Positions 25,446 through 38,267 of a DNA stretch of 64,000 nucleotides are shown here, in pieces. The position numbers were made by a program, and so were the translations under genes. The notes under the pieces are model-generated. The model searched no databases, had not been told where the DNA came from, and saw only the letters and a list, made by a program, of their open reading frames with translations. This stretch comes from Acridotheres tristis. Its lineage: Eukaryota; Chordata; Aves; Passeriformes; Sturnidae. Position 1 is the stretch's first letter. Every line of letters starts with the position of its first letter. The DNA lies in the NCBI GenBank assembly GCA_037013685.1, contig CM072886.1:70707859-70771858 (forward strand), read 5' to 3'.

Positions 25446-27152
25446 TTTACCTTGATACACAATTCCCGTTGTGGTTTGATTCAGCTGATAGGTTCCATGT
25501 TTGTTCAGACAGTATTTGAACTTTGTGACTTTGGCAATTTTCACTGTTGTCAAATAGTCTTACTAATCTGAATAACAGATCCTACAATGCCATTGGTTTT
25601 ATGCATTTCCCTGTACTCAAGATTAAATTCAAAGTTGCATATGGTTTCCATGGGCATTCTTACTACACTGCAATAAAACCTATCTGTTGTCTACCAACTT
25701 GTTTTACCTTCAATCCATCCATTCTTAAGAAATTTCCAAGTTCACAAAGAAAATAAATTTAAAAATATTTGAGATTCTTCCGTCCTACTTCAGTGAACAA
25801 TTTAGTGTTCTTTAAAGAGATTGCATTAACTCTCAGCCCTAAAAAAGCCCTTAACCACAAAGACATGTCTATATTTTTCCTAAAGCATTCAAATACAGGT
25901 CAGTTAAGAAACAAAAGCCAGATGAAAAGCCAGAATCACTCAGAGGGGCAGAAGTCTTTGCTTGTTTTGTACAGATAGCAAGAGGCCACAGTCTTTCACA
26001 CTTTAAACACTCAGAGAATGCACACGTCACTGAGTCCTTATGATAGCAATTCTTTTGTCCTGAAAGATGTATGAATATACTGCTTTGTTGTAGAGGGAAT
26101 GGCTTTTCAGTTTCTTTAGGAATCACACTTCACTCATGCATGGTTACAGTATTCCTGCAATACAAAAAAACCCGGTGGCCTTTCACAGTGGGCTGAGACT
26201 TTGTCCTATGGCAAAATGAGCAACATAACTTGAGAGAGAAGGCAAGTAGCTCTCTTCCTGCTCGCAAAAGGCTTCCTTGCTGAAAGGGTGAGTGAAAGCT
26301 GCAGTTGCTGAACGCTGCTGCTGAAGGTGGGCAGTGGGGCATGCAGCCCTAATTTCCCTCAACCTATAGTGAGGAACTGCAGCCTGAGGGTGCCATTTCA
26401 TGTTATTTGGAGTTCAGCTTAACTTGCTGTTTGGTGATAAACAAAAAGGGGGATACCAAAGCCACCTCTGGCTTAAAAATTACAATGCTGAGTGCTCTTT
26501 TACCTACTGTTCCTCATCCCACCTGGGAAGATTCCTCCCCTCAGGGAGCCTTGGGGCTGTCTCTGTATGCCATGCTCCTAACACCAGACTGTGTCTGACA
26601 CCCTCCCACAGGGCCATGTCCCAGTCTGGCTGGACCTGTTCCCAGGGGGGCACCTGATGCCTGGACCTGGGTCTGCCTTGGTGGCCCCTGGCTGCTCTGC
26701 TCCTGGCTGGGCCACTGGGACAGTCCCTGGCTACTGAGGCCTGTTATACTCAGAAAAAACTCTTAACTATGAAAAGATTTCAGGATGCTTATAAGAGTCT
26801 GCTCTGAAATTTCAACCAGTGCAGATGAAAGAGAGGTAGAGGGAAATAATGAAAATAGGGACTGCCTTCTGCTAATCTGAAAAGACTACACGAAAACTCA
26901 TAAAACGAAAGAAAAAATTAGGTTTACAAATAATGTTATTGAGAAGGAAAACAAGGAATTCCTAAGAAAATTTTTGTTTCAGGCAGTACCCTAAGGAACA
27001 TTAAATCCAAATTAATTTTAAAAATTTAGGCTATAGATGTAACACTGAGCCAAGGTTTCTCATTGTTTGGAGGTTTGATGTAATAATGAGATCATTCTCA
27101 TTTTTTTGCCTTTGAACAAAATTGATCTTTCAGTTTTACTTTCTCAGGCCAT

Positions 27153-27728
27153 TCAATTTTGGTGAAAGAAGCAAATTACTACAACCTTCTTGTCTGTAAA
27201 ATGCAGCTCATCCTCCTCCTTTATAGAAACACACCATAAAAATGTTAGTAAAAAGCAGCACAAAGTCTGGCGTTTCACAGGCAAGTTTCTTAAAGCACTC
27301 CAGTTTTGTGAATATTCAATATTGCCAAGGTAAAACAGAGAGAAATGTTTTCTTGCATACCTTGCAGTCACATATGCTATTGTACTCACCTGCAGTGATA
27401 TTTGCACCGATCTGTAAGGGCAGCCCATACACAACGCAGCCACCTTTGTCTGCCTGTACATGCTAACAGCCCAGTGAAACCATGACACACAGCTGAAGCT
27501 GTGCATCTGGTGCTTCACCAACATGATTGGCAGGTTTGCATGCCTGATACACTCCAGAATCACAGTAGGATTTCTGGAAAAGTTGGTTTTTTTTTTTCTT
27601 AACTCAGTAAAGGAATAAACAAGAAAAACAGTGAGGAGCTGAGCTTGAAGATCATACTTTAACTTGCTCTTTATCACAAAGATCTTAAGCAAATAAGTCA
27701 CAGGGTTTTCCCAGATATGGTGTTGCAT
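27153..27728 (-). other. Longest open frame (191 codons), unassigned
   Basis: The - strand stays open for 576 nt in AT-rich DNA, beginning with MQHHIWENPV. I recognise no domain, signal peptide, clear membrane segment or family. A strong 5' splice-site motif (GCAG|GTGAGT on -, about 27388-27397) lies inside it. The segment before that site (27398-27570) also reads protein-like in another frame ('GEAPDAQLQLCVMVSLGC', then a stop, then 'GGCVVYGLPLQIGANITAG'). Possible explanations are a decayed exon, a lncRNA exon or chance. I do not call a CDS. Confidence 0.2.
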
Positions 27729-29590
27729 TGTGCCTTATCCTTGGGGTTCTACTTAAGGCTGCAGTCATACTGACTACAAAGCTTTTGACCTTATGAATTT
27801 CTCAAAATGGAGGAATGCTTCTCTCGTGAGGGAAAACGCAGGAGATTTTTGTTGAAGGGCTACAGAATCGATGGATTGGCTTGCAACAGGAGAGCATACT
27901 AACTACGTTTTGTGGAGGGGAAGGTTGTAGGATGTGCTTCAGTGATCACCTTTCTTAAAGAAGTCAAAAGAATGAGGTTCTTCTATACTTAAAAAAATAA
28001 AAATAATTAGATGAACGTGTTTGGTCAAATGACAAATATGAACTACATGCACAAAATATATGCAGGATGTGTTTTTTTCAACCCTATACTGCATAATGCT
28101 TCAGAGCTGGTTGCAACAGCACAAAATACCTTTTCCCTTTTACCTTTCAGATAAAATGTAAGTTGGAGTTTCTCTATAATGGAGTAAATACATCCATGGG
28201 AAAATTGCTGGGTTGACTGCAGATTGACTTATGCTCTGCAGAAGGTTGCTGGTTTACTTTGGGAATTTCTTGACTTCTTTCAGCTTTCATTGAAATTACT
28301 CAGAAAAATGCCATTGCATAAAAGCTAAGTGACAAGTGTCTCTGCCTGTATAAATGAATGAAGTCAGGTTTTGTGTGTATTAATAACTTCTATTTTATTT
28401 TACTGAGTTTTTAAAAAGTAAAACGAACATTTATGAACCCACCAAGAAATGGAAACGTAGAAGGAAGTTACATTATACATTATGAATAACTGCAGCTTGG
28501 AGGGGTTAATGATTTAGAACTAGATCTAATAGTCTGTATAAATGCCTACATAGAGAAGGAAATTTTTCATGATTTGTAAGAAATTAGATATGCAGTAAAA
28601 TGAATTGTACATTAATTTAAACACCTGCTTTGACATACTTCTGAGATCGATGTTCTGCTTACTGGCCTTTCCAAACTTCTTTGAAAAGCTAGAACTCAGG
28701 TAAAATCATTTCAAGCAGAAATCTTTGACCACAAGAACTCAGTAAAACATCTTAACAACATATCTTGCTTTATAAAAAATTCTGCATAAAAAATATATGA
28801 CATTTTGGGGTAGTGCACCACATTATACAGGACAAACCTTCATGAACTGGTCTTTTTTCTTATTCACACCATGTGGAATTTGCTTCTTATTTGCAATTCT
28901 GTAGGATTATTATGGCAATGACACCAGCTGCAAATGTGGAACAGTAATCTGAGGATAGCAGTCCTGCAGAATGTCAGGCCAGCCCATTTCTCTCATGTGG
29001 CTTGCACATTGACCTTCTCTCCAGAACTCCAAGTCAATTGCAACTCAAATTTTGATCCAAGATCTTTGGTGTAGGAAGGCAAGGGCAGCACCTTCCCACT
29101 TGCAGCAGAAGTAATTCCTACTCTTTTTCTATGCTTGCCATGAGAAAGATAACTGCTTCCCAAACTCTCTCCTTTCTCTTCAAGACAAAAGAAGAATATT
29201 ATTTTCACATTTTACAAGCTTTAATAGGCTACTTTTTCCCAGCATGCAAGACAGCAGAGCAGACAGGAAGATTTCAGCTCAAGACTGGAATTCTTGTTAT
29301 GATTTAAACCAGAGAAATATATCTTTTCTCTATTTTCAATTATTATTATATAATCTATATAAAGCTTATAGCAATATTAAGGACTCAAAGCAATATTTGT
29401 GGTACTAAAATGTTAGAAAATGCTTAATGACTTTATTCCCTTTGATATTTCAGGCATATTTAAACAACACAAGGCCAAATCCTGGTGTGTTGCATAATTT
29501 GAAATCAAACTATTAAATTAAATCTCTGAGCTATCTTTGTAGATTTTTATGAGGTAGAATTAAAACCAGAGTTTATTATATTTATAATTA

Positions 29591-29775
29591 CAGAGCCACA
29601 GAATAAGCTGAGTTGGAAGGGACCTATCAGGATCATCGAGTCCAACTCCTGCCCAGCATAGCACTACCTCCAAGAATCACACCTGAGGGTACCTGAGGGT
29701 ATAGCTCAAACAGTTCTTGAACTCTGTCAGGCTTGGCGCTGTGACCACTTCCCTGGGGACCCTGTTCTAGTGCCG
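29591..29775 (-). mobile_element. CR1 LINE 3'-end fragment
   Basis: Read on +, the sequence begins CAGAGCCACAGAATAAGCTG, then TTGGAAGGGACC and ATCATCGAGTCCAACTCCTG. This is the reverse complement of a standard avian CR1 3' end. It runs into the 3' UTR (ACCACTTCCCTGGGGACCCTG) and breaks off near 29775. A 10-bp unit ACCTGAGGGT is duplicated in tandem at 29681-29700. Confidence 0.92.
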
Positions 29776-30511
29776 AAAGTTGCATTGTTATCTCAAAGTT
29801 TAATTTCAATTTCTAGATTTAGTGGAAATTATCTGAAGGTGTGAGTATGCACATATTTATGCCAAGATACTGGACAGACGAGAAGCTAAGACGGAAGGAA
29901 TACATTATATGAAACAGTTCTTTTCCTGAATTTACTAATCTGTGAAAATGAGAGTCTTCTGTGGAGTCACACATCCCTTAGCAGCTGTCTGCTGAAAAAT
30001 AGACCATGATAAAGTGGGTTGCACTGGGCATCTGCATGGCTGCCTGTCAGTGTGGCTGTGCAAGGTCCTGGCTTGCTGGCTCTGCTGTGAGCTGCTCAGT
30101 ATGCCCATTGAGCTGGGAGCCCAAAGCCTCAATTGTCTGCTTTCCTTCTTGCCCAGCAGTTTCTCAGCAGTCCGGGTTTCCAGAGATTGTGAGAAACTCT
30201 GGCTCCTGGGAAAGAGCGATACAGTGTGATTAATTCTCCCTCACAAAGAATTACAGCATTTGGAAGTTTTCTTGCAAAGTGGAGTAGAATCAATTTGTTA
30301 TAATCTCTTTTTATGATCTCTAATAAATATTTCACTTTTTTATTCTGGAGCAGAAACATGTGCTGTAAAAATGCACAGCCACGATGAACTGTCTTTTGAT
30401 GTGAATGTATATGAGTCTCTAAGACTGAATTTTTTCTATTACTTGTTAGGCAAAAATACCTTCCTAAACTTAATGAGTACAAATGTATTTTATTACACCT
30501 AGAAAGATTTT

Positions 30512-30540
30512 GGTTTGTTTGTTTGTTTGTTTATTTGTTA
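30512..30540. repeat. (GTTT)n microsatellite
   Basis: Roughly seven tetranucleotide units of GTTT with one variant (ATTT). It is the complement of the AAAC words seen in the A/C tracts elsewhere. Confidence 0.9.
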
Positions 30541-33037
30541 CAGAACAAATAAAATTAAAGGTTGGCTCTAGATTCCATATTCTGATTCGGAGTTGGAGAT
30601 GATGAAGCATTTTATATTTTGTTACATATAGTTTTCTTTATTCTCAAACCCCAGGCATGCTTGATGCACAAACAGCAAAAAAAGGAGAATTGCATTTCTC
30701 ATTTTACTATGCATATAGAAACACACTCATGTTACATTTGGATCCTATTTCTTCTCTTTCATGAGTATTTTAAGAACTTGCATTTAGAAAGAAAAAAAGA
30801 AGAAATTTGGTTTTGTGCAGAACATCTGTTGTACCCCAGTCCAGCAAAAAAATCCCACACTGCAGCCTAACATGCTGTCAAGTTTGTTACTGAAATCAAA
30901 GTCATGTCTATTTCCACGAGAATGAGAAAACAGGCAAGCAAGGTGGTCATAGGACAGCCACATAGTGGGTTTTTCCTATTCGTGCTTTTGTTCAGCACTG
31001 TTATGGCACTAATACACTGGTTCTGCTTCTGTGAGAAGCTGCAATTCACATTAAAAATTGTAGCATTTCACATATAATTTTCAATGGCATTATGGACAGT
31101 AATATCAGAAAAAGGTTTTAGTCTGATCCTAAGAGAAGAAAGACTGTATGATCAGATTAAAACCCATATTCTGTGTTTCTATCAACTTAAAATGGATTAC
31201 AGCAGAGCTGCGAAGACTGAACCTGCTTCAGGCTCAGAATAAGCTCTTTGATTAGGAAGTAGCAGTTGTTTCAACACAACATTATCTCTCCATGATAATT
31301 TATTTCATTATAATGATTTATCATTGATATTGCTTTTGTCTCACCTTGATGGTTGCAAAGACATTATTCACTATCAGACACGGTGCCTTTTGTCCAATTT
31401 TCTAAATGTCACTACTAAAAGAAACTATGCAAAACATTTTAATTAATGTGGAATACAATCAAAGTGAAGAGAAAAATGTTCATTGTACTGTTTCAGAAAA
31501 AAACCCCTTAAGTTATAATAAATGAATCCCTCCATGTTCCCTTTTGTAGCACAACAGTGAACTACAGAGGTTATTCAAAGAGGGTAGTTCCATTGTCATC
31601 ATTTAGGAGTACCTAATTTTACAAATTTATTACAATATTTTCTGGTCTTTATGATCTAAGTGTATAACTTTTGTTTATTTGTTTATAAGTTTCATATTTT
31701 TAGAAGAGAAGTTGAAGGGAAGCTATAGTATAGAGAGGAAGTATGAGAGAAAATACAGAAAGCTAGTCATGCCATGAATTTTCTAATTACAGTGATAATA
31801 AAAGATTATTGAAATGCTAACATTGTGATAAAGAGATCTTCTGACCTTCATTGTCATAATTTGCAGCTCATCTACTATAAATTTTACATAAAGATGCTGC
31901 TAGAACTGTTTGTTTTGGTCAGATTATTTTATCTAGGCATTTTTTTGCTAGATTTTGTAGTAATTTATCTGACAGCTCTGGCATTTATGACTCTCTACCT
32001 GGGGAAGAATTTCAACGTAAGTTTCCCACTATACCAGTGCCAAATTACCTTTGTGATATAACTTTTTATGTTTAGTTCCTTTATCCAAACCTATGCCTCT
32101 CACTAGAAAATTTTCAGAGCTTGAAATGACCCAAATTTATTGTATAAATACACTGAAATGAAAAAACTTTGAAGTGCTGCATCCAGTAATCAGAAGGTAA
32201 TATTTTTCTCCAGACTGTCAAAAGCCTTCATTTTTATTCTCTTCACATTTTTGAAATAGAATTGCAAAGTATATTACAACTTTGCAACTTTCGCAAAAAA
32301 TCTTATGTGGAATTTTGGAATCTGCAGATGTAGTAATTATTTTTATTGCCATTATTTATTCCCCATATGTGAAGTAAATCTGGTATATCAAATTAGTGCT
32401 AAAGGTATGATTTCTTCCTTGGTCTTTTTTTTTTTTTTTTAACAGCTCCACCTTAGAAACAAGCTCAAGGGTGGGCCTATCTTGAAAGGATATTTAGAAC
32501 TCAACTCACATTTCTTCAAATCATGTTTGAAATTTTCAGAGAAATTTGAAAGTATTTTAGAAGAGGATAGACCAAGTGAATATTGACCTTGTATGAACTT
32601 GTGAAGATTGTGCCTTCATAGTGTTTCACTGAATGTTGAACATATATAAAACTGTCTCCAACTGGGAAATGGAACAAATGTTGTCCTAACCTACACCTTT
32701 TGCAATTCATAATGGTGGAGATTTTAGAGATACAAAAAAGTAATCCTTTAAAACAAACAAACAAAAAGAAAAGCCCTGAGGCTAACTTTGAAGGTTAAGC
32801 AGTCTTTCTTTCTTCTTTGCTTCATCCTTCAATATTGTCAGCTTCTTTATTTATTCATTTTAGTTTCCAACCTGCTCAGCTGGTGGATGGAGCCTCTTAG
32901 TGTAGTAATTATATAAGCCTTCATTACTTCTTGTAAAAAATAAATCGCCATTAATAAATGAAAATTATCTCTCTGCTGCCATGTCAGTCTCCTAAAACTT
33001 CTCCTCTGACAACTGGTGCCTGTTTGACAGTAATATT

Positions 33038-33093
33038 TATTTAATATACATATATATTTATATGTATATATAAATATATATATATATTAAATA
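33038..33093. repeat. AT-only palindromic sequence
   Basis: Arms at 33038-33048 and 33083-33093 (core TTTAATATA / TATATTAAA) are exactly complementary. The interior is nearly pure alternating AT with further self-complementarity, giving about 56 nt able to form a cruciform. It is probably a TA-type microsatellite with flanking symmetry. Confidence 0.8.
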
Positions 33094-35099
33094 GAAACTG
33101 ATATTTATTAAAGAGTTTCATAATTTCTTCTTGGGAATTACATATTTTCTCTACACTGCAGGTCAGTCTTTCTCTGTCTTAGAGTAAATCACCTCTGCAT
33201 ACAGGAGAAATCCATTCACTTCTTACTCATAATAAATTTTGTCTGTGGAGGAAGACTAAGTCTCAAGCACAATTTAGACTTATAAGTTAGGTTTCTGTAT
33301 GTTTACATAAAGAAACTGGTATATAAAACTGGTATATAAAATTACTTACAAAAAAAAAATCTTCCTGCCACTGGGAGGCTGTTAAGCCCTTTAGATAAGA
33401 ATTTAATACAGAGAGAATGCCTAGGATAATAAGGATCAACTGAATCTGAGCAGACAAAGTGACTTGTAGATATACAGAGAAAAATAGCTTGGAGTAACTA
33501 AATGCAGGGTCTCAGGCCACAGAGAAAAGGCTATTGCCTATTGAACTGAAGGGACAAAGAAAGAAGCAAGGTAAAAGAGAGGACATGAAAGGACTGAACT
33601 TGTGAGATGCTCCCAGGACACAACTTTCCCTGTTAGGAAAGGCGAGTTGTGTGCCTAAATGGGTTGTATGACAAGCCCCAAAGAGGTAAAGCTGTGATAA
33701 TGAAATTATTTTATTTATATTGACTTCATCAAACAACTGGGGCTCATGGGGAAAATGGGTTTGTACATTCAGAACAGCAGTTGCAGTCTGAAAGGGGAAA
33801 TACTGCTGAGCTATAAACTCAGGACATAATGAAGACATTGAGTACCAGGTACAGAGACAGGCAGTGGAAGTGAAGGAAGGTCACTGATGACTATGTTACC
33901 AGACTTCTATTGAACTGATGACAATTTGCATTTGTTGAGAAGGAACTCACCAGAGATAACTCAGGGCTTTTAGTAAGCTTTATAAAGTTTCACTCTGACA
34001 GTTTTAGATCCTTAGTCTGTGTACTCTGAAATATATTCTAGATTGCATATTAAAGCATGTACTACACAGAAAAACAGTCAATTATTTTTATGCTAATAAT
34101 GTGCTAAATAGGATTAGGACTAGCCAATCTAGTTAAAGATATGATATTCACGGACATAAAGGTCTGTGTATTCACTGGGAATTGAAACATGCTACAGTTG
34201 GTCAACACAGTGGCTTTCACCTACCTAACTAAAAATCAGAGTGTGCCTTACGCAATTCAAACTAAATGTTAGGGAAAGAAGCTAGTTTAAAAAAAAAACA
34301 ACTTAAAGACTAATTTAAATTTGGAACAGAATCTAGTAAAAACCAGAGTTCAGATATTTTAAATGTTCACTAAAATATCAATAAAGGAAGATTTTAATGA
34401 AATATAGATTACAGGGAGATTTATTAAAGATTGCAACTTTTCTCCTTTTGAATTATAATAAAGTCAGTAGCTTTCCTTACTTATATTTCAGGCCATGTGT
34501 GCACTATCTGCATATTATTTTGGTCTACCAGGTAGAGTTCAGAAATGCGAACATGACTATGTTCAATACATCATATATTTTCACATATAAAGAAGCTTCT
34601 GTATGCATATATAAAACATGCACTCAGTGAGAAAAGAAAATCCGTTCTACTATATTTTGTAAAGAAAGTATTTTAACTTATTTTCCAATTCAATAAGTCA
34701 TGCCACAGGAAAAAAAACAAGTCATACTATTATATGGATTTTCAAAGAGTTAGTGAGGGATAGACAAGGCACAAATAGTTGAGAACAACAACATGACAAT
34801 GAGTTTTGGGAAGGTTTATAGTGGTGTCTAGTTTTAGGCGTTTATTGCAGTGGAGATAAACTCAACTTATACCTTTAGGGTGTCAATTGCAATACAGTTG
34901 GCCAGAATGTTCCCAGATGCCTGATTTAATAAGAACTAGGTAAAGATAAAAACAGACAAAGGAATGAGACTGAAGTTCGAAGGCTAGAGGCATAGAACAT
35001 GACTGAAACACCACTTGATATTTGTTCAATATTTGTCTGATTGTTGGGACAAATGAGATTAAAATTGGTGCTTTGTTGGTAAGTGATAATGATTTGAGG

Positions 35100-35145
35100 A
35101 AAAAAACCAAACCAAACAAACAAAAAAATCCCCAAAAAACCCAAC
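35100..35145. repeat. A/C-only low-complexity tract
   Basis: About 46 bases of A and C on + (one T at 35129), with AAACC and AAAC words. Same class as 6693-6881. Confidence 0.85.
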
Positions 35146-37013
35146 TGTTTCAAAGAAATATTTGTTATGGTAAACAATAGCCAGAAAAATTAGGCCTGTC
35201 TAGACAAGAGGAAAAAAGAGCACACACATAGTGTCATGACAATTAGTAATATGTATCAGAAATTATATTCTTTTGAAATAAATCATTATCTAATTTAGTT
35301 TTTTAATCAATAATTCTTTTTTAATAAAGCAGTCTTTAATATCCTAGAACTTTACACAAACTGTTATTATTCTATTCAATAGTTAAACAAGGAATTTCAG
35401 GAGAAGCATTTTGAGTATGTTTTTAGGCAAATATACGTTTCTGGGTAACCTGACAACTGAACTCAATGATCTATTGAAGACCATAAGTCTGCTTTAAAGT
35501 AAAACTTTGCTTGCAAAAGAATGCAGCAAATGGCAAAACTCACACTAAATCTCTTGGAGAAAAATGCATCTCAGATTCTTTTGGTGACAGGATGAGCAAA
35601 AATGCTACACTGTGGTTTCAGCTCTATTATAAGGCCTGCCCAAGGTACTCTGAAGGTGCCCCAACTGGAAATTATGTATTAGATTCTCAACAAAAAATAA
35701 TTTGTATGGGTCTATTCATTGCTTGATTTAAAACCTTGCTAAATTAAATGCCCAAATGATGTTAAGTTTTTGTATGCTCATATCTGTGACTGGTGTTTAA
35801 GCATTATAATCTGTATGGACATAAGCATCTTTTTCTAATTTTAGAATCCACATTTAGCAGCATTTTATGTATGAGCAGTTTCAACAACTTTGTGCAGAGT
35901 AATGTTCTTTCCAAGATGAAGGTGGCAAAATCTGGTCCTTTTTCAGTGAAAATAAGAGCTTGGACTAGACTACAGTAGAAGAAAACTCCATTACAATGTC
36001 TTAGCTTTACCTTGCTGAACCTGGAGTATTTGCAATAATCAGTGCCCTTCCTAGCCTGTTTAGGTTGTTTTATTCTTCTGTTTGTTTTTTTTTTTTTCTC
36101 ACTTTTTAATTATGAAAAAGCAGTATTTACGAATTAATTTCTGCAGTCTTATGCAATCTTTCACAGAAAAAATATATGTAAAATTATGTAAATCACTTGT
36201 TTGCATGCAGAGTAAAAAACATGAAAATTTCATTTTTAGGTTGTAGCAAAGAAAACCACAAAATGGTGGAGTGGTATCAACTGCAAAATAAGCAACTTGA
36301 GAATAGAAATAATAATGATGATAAATTATCTATAATCTTGGCTTTTACTCATAACAATAGGAATAAGGAATGTAAAGCTGACTGATCTAGTCCATGGCAA
36401 GAGAGTCACCATGGAAAGTGTTAGATAATTCCTAAGTGCATTTTGTTGATAATAGATACTGAATATAATGCATCTAAAATCCTTTACACATCTTCTTTGT
36501 TTAATTGACTGACTTATTTACACTGCAACAAAACAAACCAGGGGATTTTTTTGATTTTTTTTTTTTTTGTCTTTTATATCTAAAGGTAAAAGGAAAGAAA
36601 TTAACAGAAGATTAAAGATTTCTATGAGTTTGTCTGGGGACTGAATTTGACATTGTATCTTTAGAACTATTTGTGACTCAAAAAAACCCTGCTGACTTTG
36701 AGACACCTTCATTTTTTGAAAGCTGTTTTATATAGTTGATCAGAAGTTTCCCTCCAGCATGTTAGTTTTCCAAGAAGCTGTTTACACATCTTCCTTTACA
36801 CCACACTGGCAACACAGAGGGGATTTAAAATGAAAGTAATTTACCTGCAGGTCTATAACAGATACAAGACAGATCATAAAACACTACTCAAGATTCATGA
36901 AACCTCAGGATCGGTATCCATTACCCATCAGATTTTTTTTCAAATCCCACCTAAAGGTATGTATTGATCTGGTTATTAAAATTATTAGAGAGATGCCTCT
37001 GCACTAATTAAGG

Positions 37014-37961
37014 TGCAAACGAGACCATATGCCAAAGTCAAGAATATGTATTTTATTTAACAGTAAATTTGAGGCAGAGAGAGAGAGATAGAAAGAAATA
37101 GAAAAAAAGGGAGGCAGAGAAAGAGAGTGACAGACAGATAGACTAAGTAAAAAATAATACTACTCTGTGGATCCTGAAGGCATCCCGTCAATCCTCTTCT
37201 TCCAGTCTTCTTGGTAGTGTGGGTCCCTCAGAAACATAGGCTGTTGGATTAATATATGTCCAAGCCTGGTAGGAATGCCCAGATACTTCCCCTGGAGGTG
37301 TGTGAGGCAAGTTTAGCACTGTCTTTTGCAAGACTCTGGATCTGTTGCATCACTTTGCATCCCATACAGTGCTCTTGTGCAAAGTCTCAGGAATCAGCCT
37401 GGGGAGCACTTTGAGGGGTCTTTAACGGATTACGACACTTCCTTGGCTGCCCCTCACATGGATGTGCCATGGATGTGGCCCTCCCAGGACTGAGGATTTA
37501 AGAGCTGAGTTGGTTTGTGTAAAGAAGAAAGGATGTTCACTGCCTCTGACCAGCAGCCATAAACCCAAAACTCCCCTTGCCACTGGGTTTGTGGGGGAGC
37601 ATGTGCAAACCATGCCCCAGCAGATGAGTCTATGGGGTTGGGCTGCCCTAGTCCAACCTCAGCCAGGGATGACTCTCACAACAGCTTCCGGACTTGGATT
37701 TCTTGTGGATACATTCTTCTCCCTCAGCCTCGTTTACTTTTCCCTAGACTGAAGATAATTGCACAATAGCATCACTTTTAACTTGTCTCAAATTGGCTTA
37801 AACTGCTTAACTCACAATCTAAAGTTCCAGTCAGGAGGCATATCCCCTTGAATATAAGGGATGAGTGTAAGCGGTCACAGCTTCTCTATACAGGTTTGCC
37901 ATAATGGGCAAAAAGTCCTTCATAACAATATCTAAGCCATGAACCATAACATTCACTTTCA
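37014..37961 (-). mobile_element. Probable endogenous-retrovirus solo LTR, antisense
   Basis: A moderately GC-rich block of about 950 bp starts TGCAAACGAGACC on + and ends near ACTTTCA. On the - strand AATAAA (37052-37057) lies close to the right-hand LTR end, preceded by a purine-rich GA tract (37072-37136). TG...CA ends fit an LTR. The flanks TAAGG (37009-37013) and CAAGG (37962-37966) match at 4 of 5 positions, compatible with an old 5-bp target duplication. The right boundary could also be 37963. The overall sequence resembles songbird LTRs I recall, but no protein or primer-binding site is present, so the call is tentative. Confidence 0.5.
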
Positions 37962-37969
37962 CAAGGTAT

Positions 37970-38141
37970 CAGGAAGCACAAGGATAATGAGAAAATATAC
38001 AATTCCATATTGCACTGTCTTTACCTCAATCCATGAGTGCTCTACCTTTTATCCTCCTGATTCTCTCCCTGATCCCACTGATGGGAGAATGAAGGAGTGG
38101 CTGAGTGGGCCTTGCTGGCTGGCTGGGGATAAAGCACAACA
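37970..38141 (+). mobile_element. ERVL-type LTR 3' fragment (U5 end)
   Basis: The stretch ACTGTCTTTACCTCAATCC, then GATTCTCTCCCTGATCCCAC and GGAGTGGCTGAGTGGGCCTT, ending GGGGATAAAGCACAACA at 38141, follows the R/U5 end of a widespread avian ERVL LTR that I recall. The 5' part of the LTR is missing. It lies directly right of the antisense LTR at 37014-37961, so the locus is composite. The same LTR family appears in reverse at 57139. Confidence 0.55.
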
Positions 38142-38190
38142 AAGGCCCATAAATTTTTATATGAACATACAATTAACTTGTAGCTTTGGG

Positions 38191-38267
38191 ACAAAAACCA
38201 ACAAACAAACAAACAAAACCCCAAAACCAACAACAAAAAACAAAACAAAACAAAAAACCACCCCAAC
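38191..38267. repeat. A/C-only low-complexity tract
   Basis: About 77 bases of pure A and C on +, with ACAA and AAAAC words, beginning 50 bp after the ERVL LTR fragment. It generates spurious open frames on both strands. Confidence 0.9.

Larger units (their letters stand above)
21699..29590. other. AT-rich single-copy DNA, no gene supported
   Basis: No gene is supported. It includes a small perfect hairpin (22838-22858), a candidate conserved element rich in homeodomain cores (25060-25445), a moderately GC-rich stretch without recognisable content (26170-26745), and the longest open frame of the window (27153-27728, - strand). Single open frames at 22947-23231 and 23801-24043 match nothing I recognise. 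Confidence 0.55.
29776..37013. other. AT-rich single-copy DNA, no gene supported
   Basis: No exon or RNA gene is supported. Simple sequence includes a GTTT run (30512-30540), T16-type runs (about 32424-32440), an AT-only palindrome (33038-33093), a duplicated ACTGGTATATAAA (33314-33341) and an A/C tract (35100-35145). The open frame at 31825-32061 encodes a hydrophobic run but is most likely just T-rich DNA. Confidence 0.55.

Noticed and set aside
26540..26745. GC-rich stretch with CTGG/CCTGG repeats, considered as an exon or LTR
   Set aside because: No TG...CA boundaries, polyadenylation signal, open frame of interest or family resemblance could be found.
31825..32061. Hydrophobic 78-codon open frame followed by AAC|GTAAGT
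   Set aside because: T-rich DNA gives Leu/Phe/Val-rich translations by default. There is no recognised family, and the donor-like site lacks a matching upstream acceptor.
33150..33170. Second recursive-splice-like site (CTACACTGCAG|GTCAGT)
   Set aside because: The 5' splice half has C at +3, and the pyrimidine tract is broken, so it does not meet the consensus.
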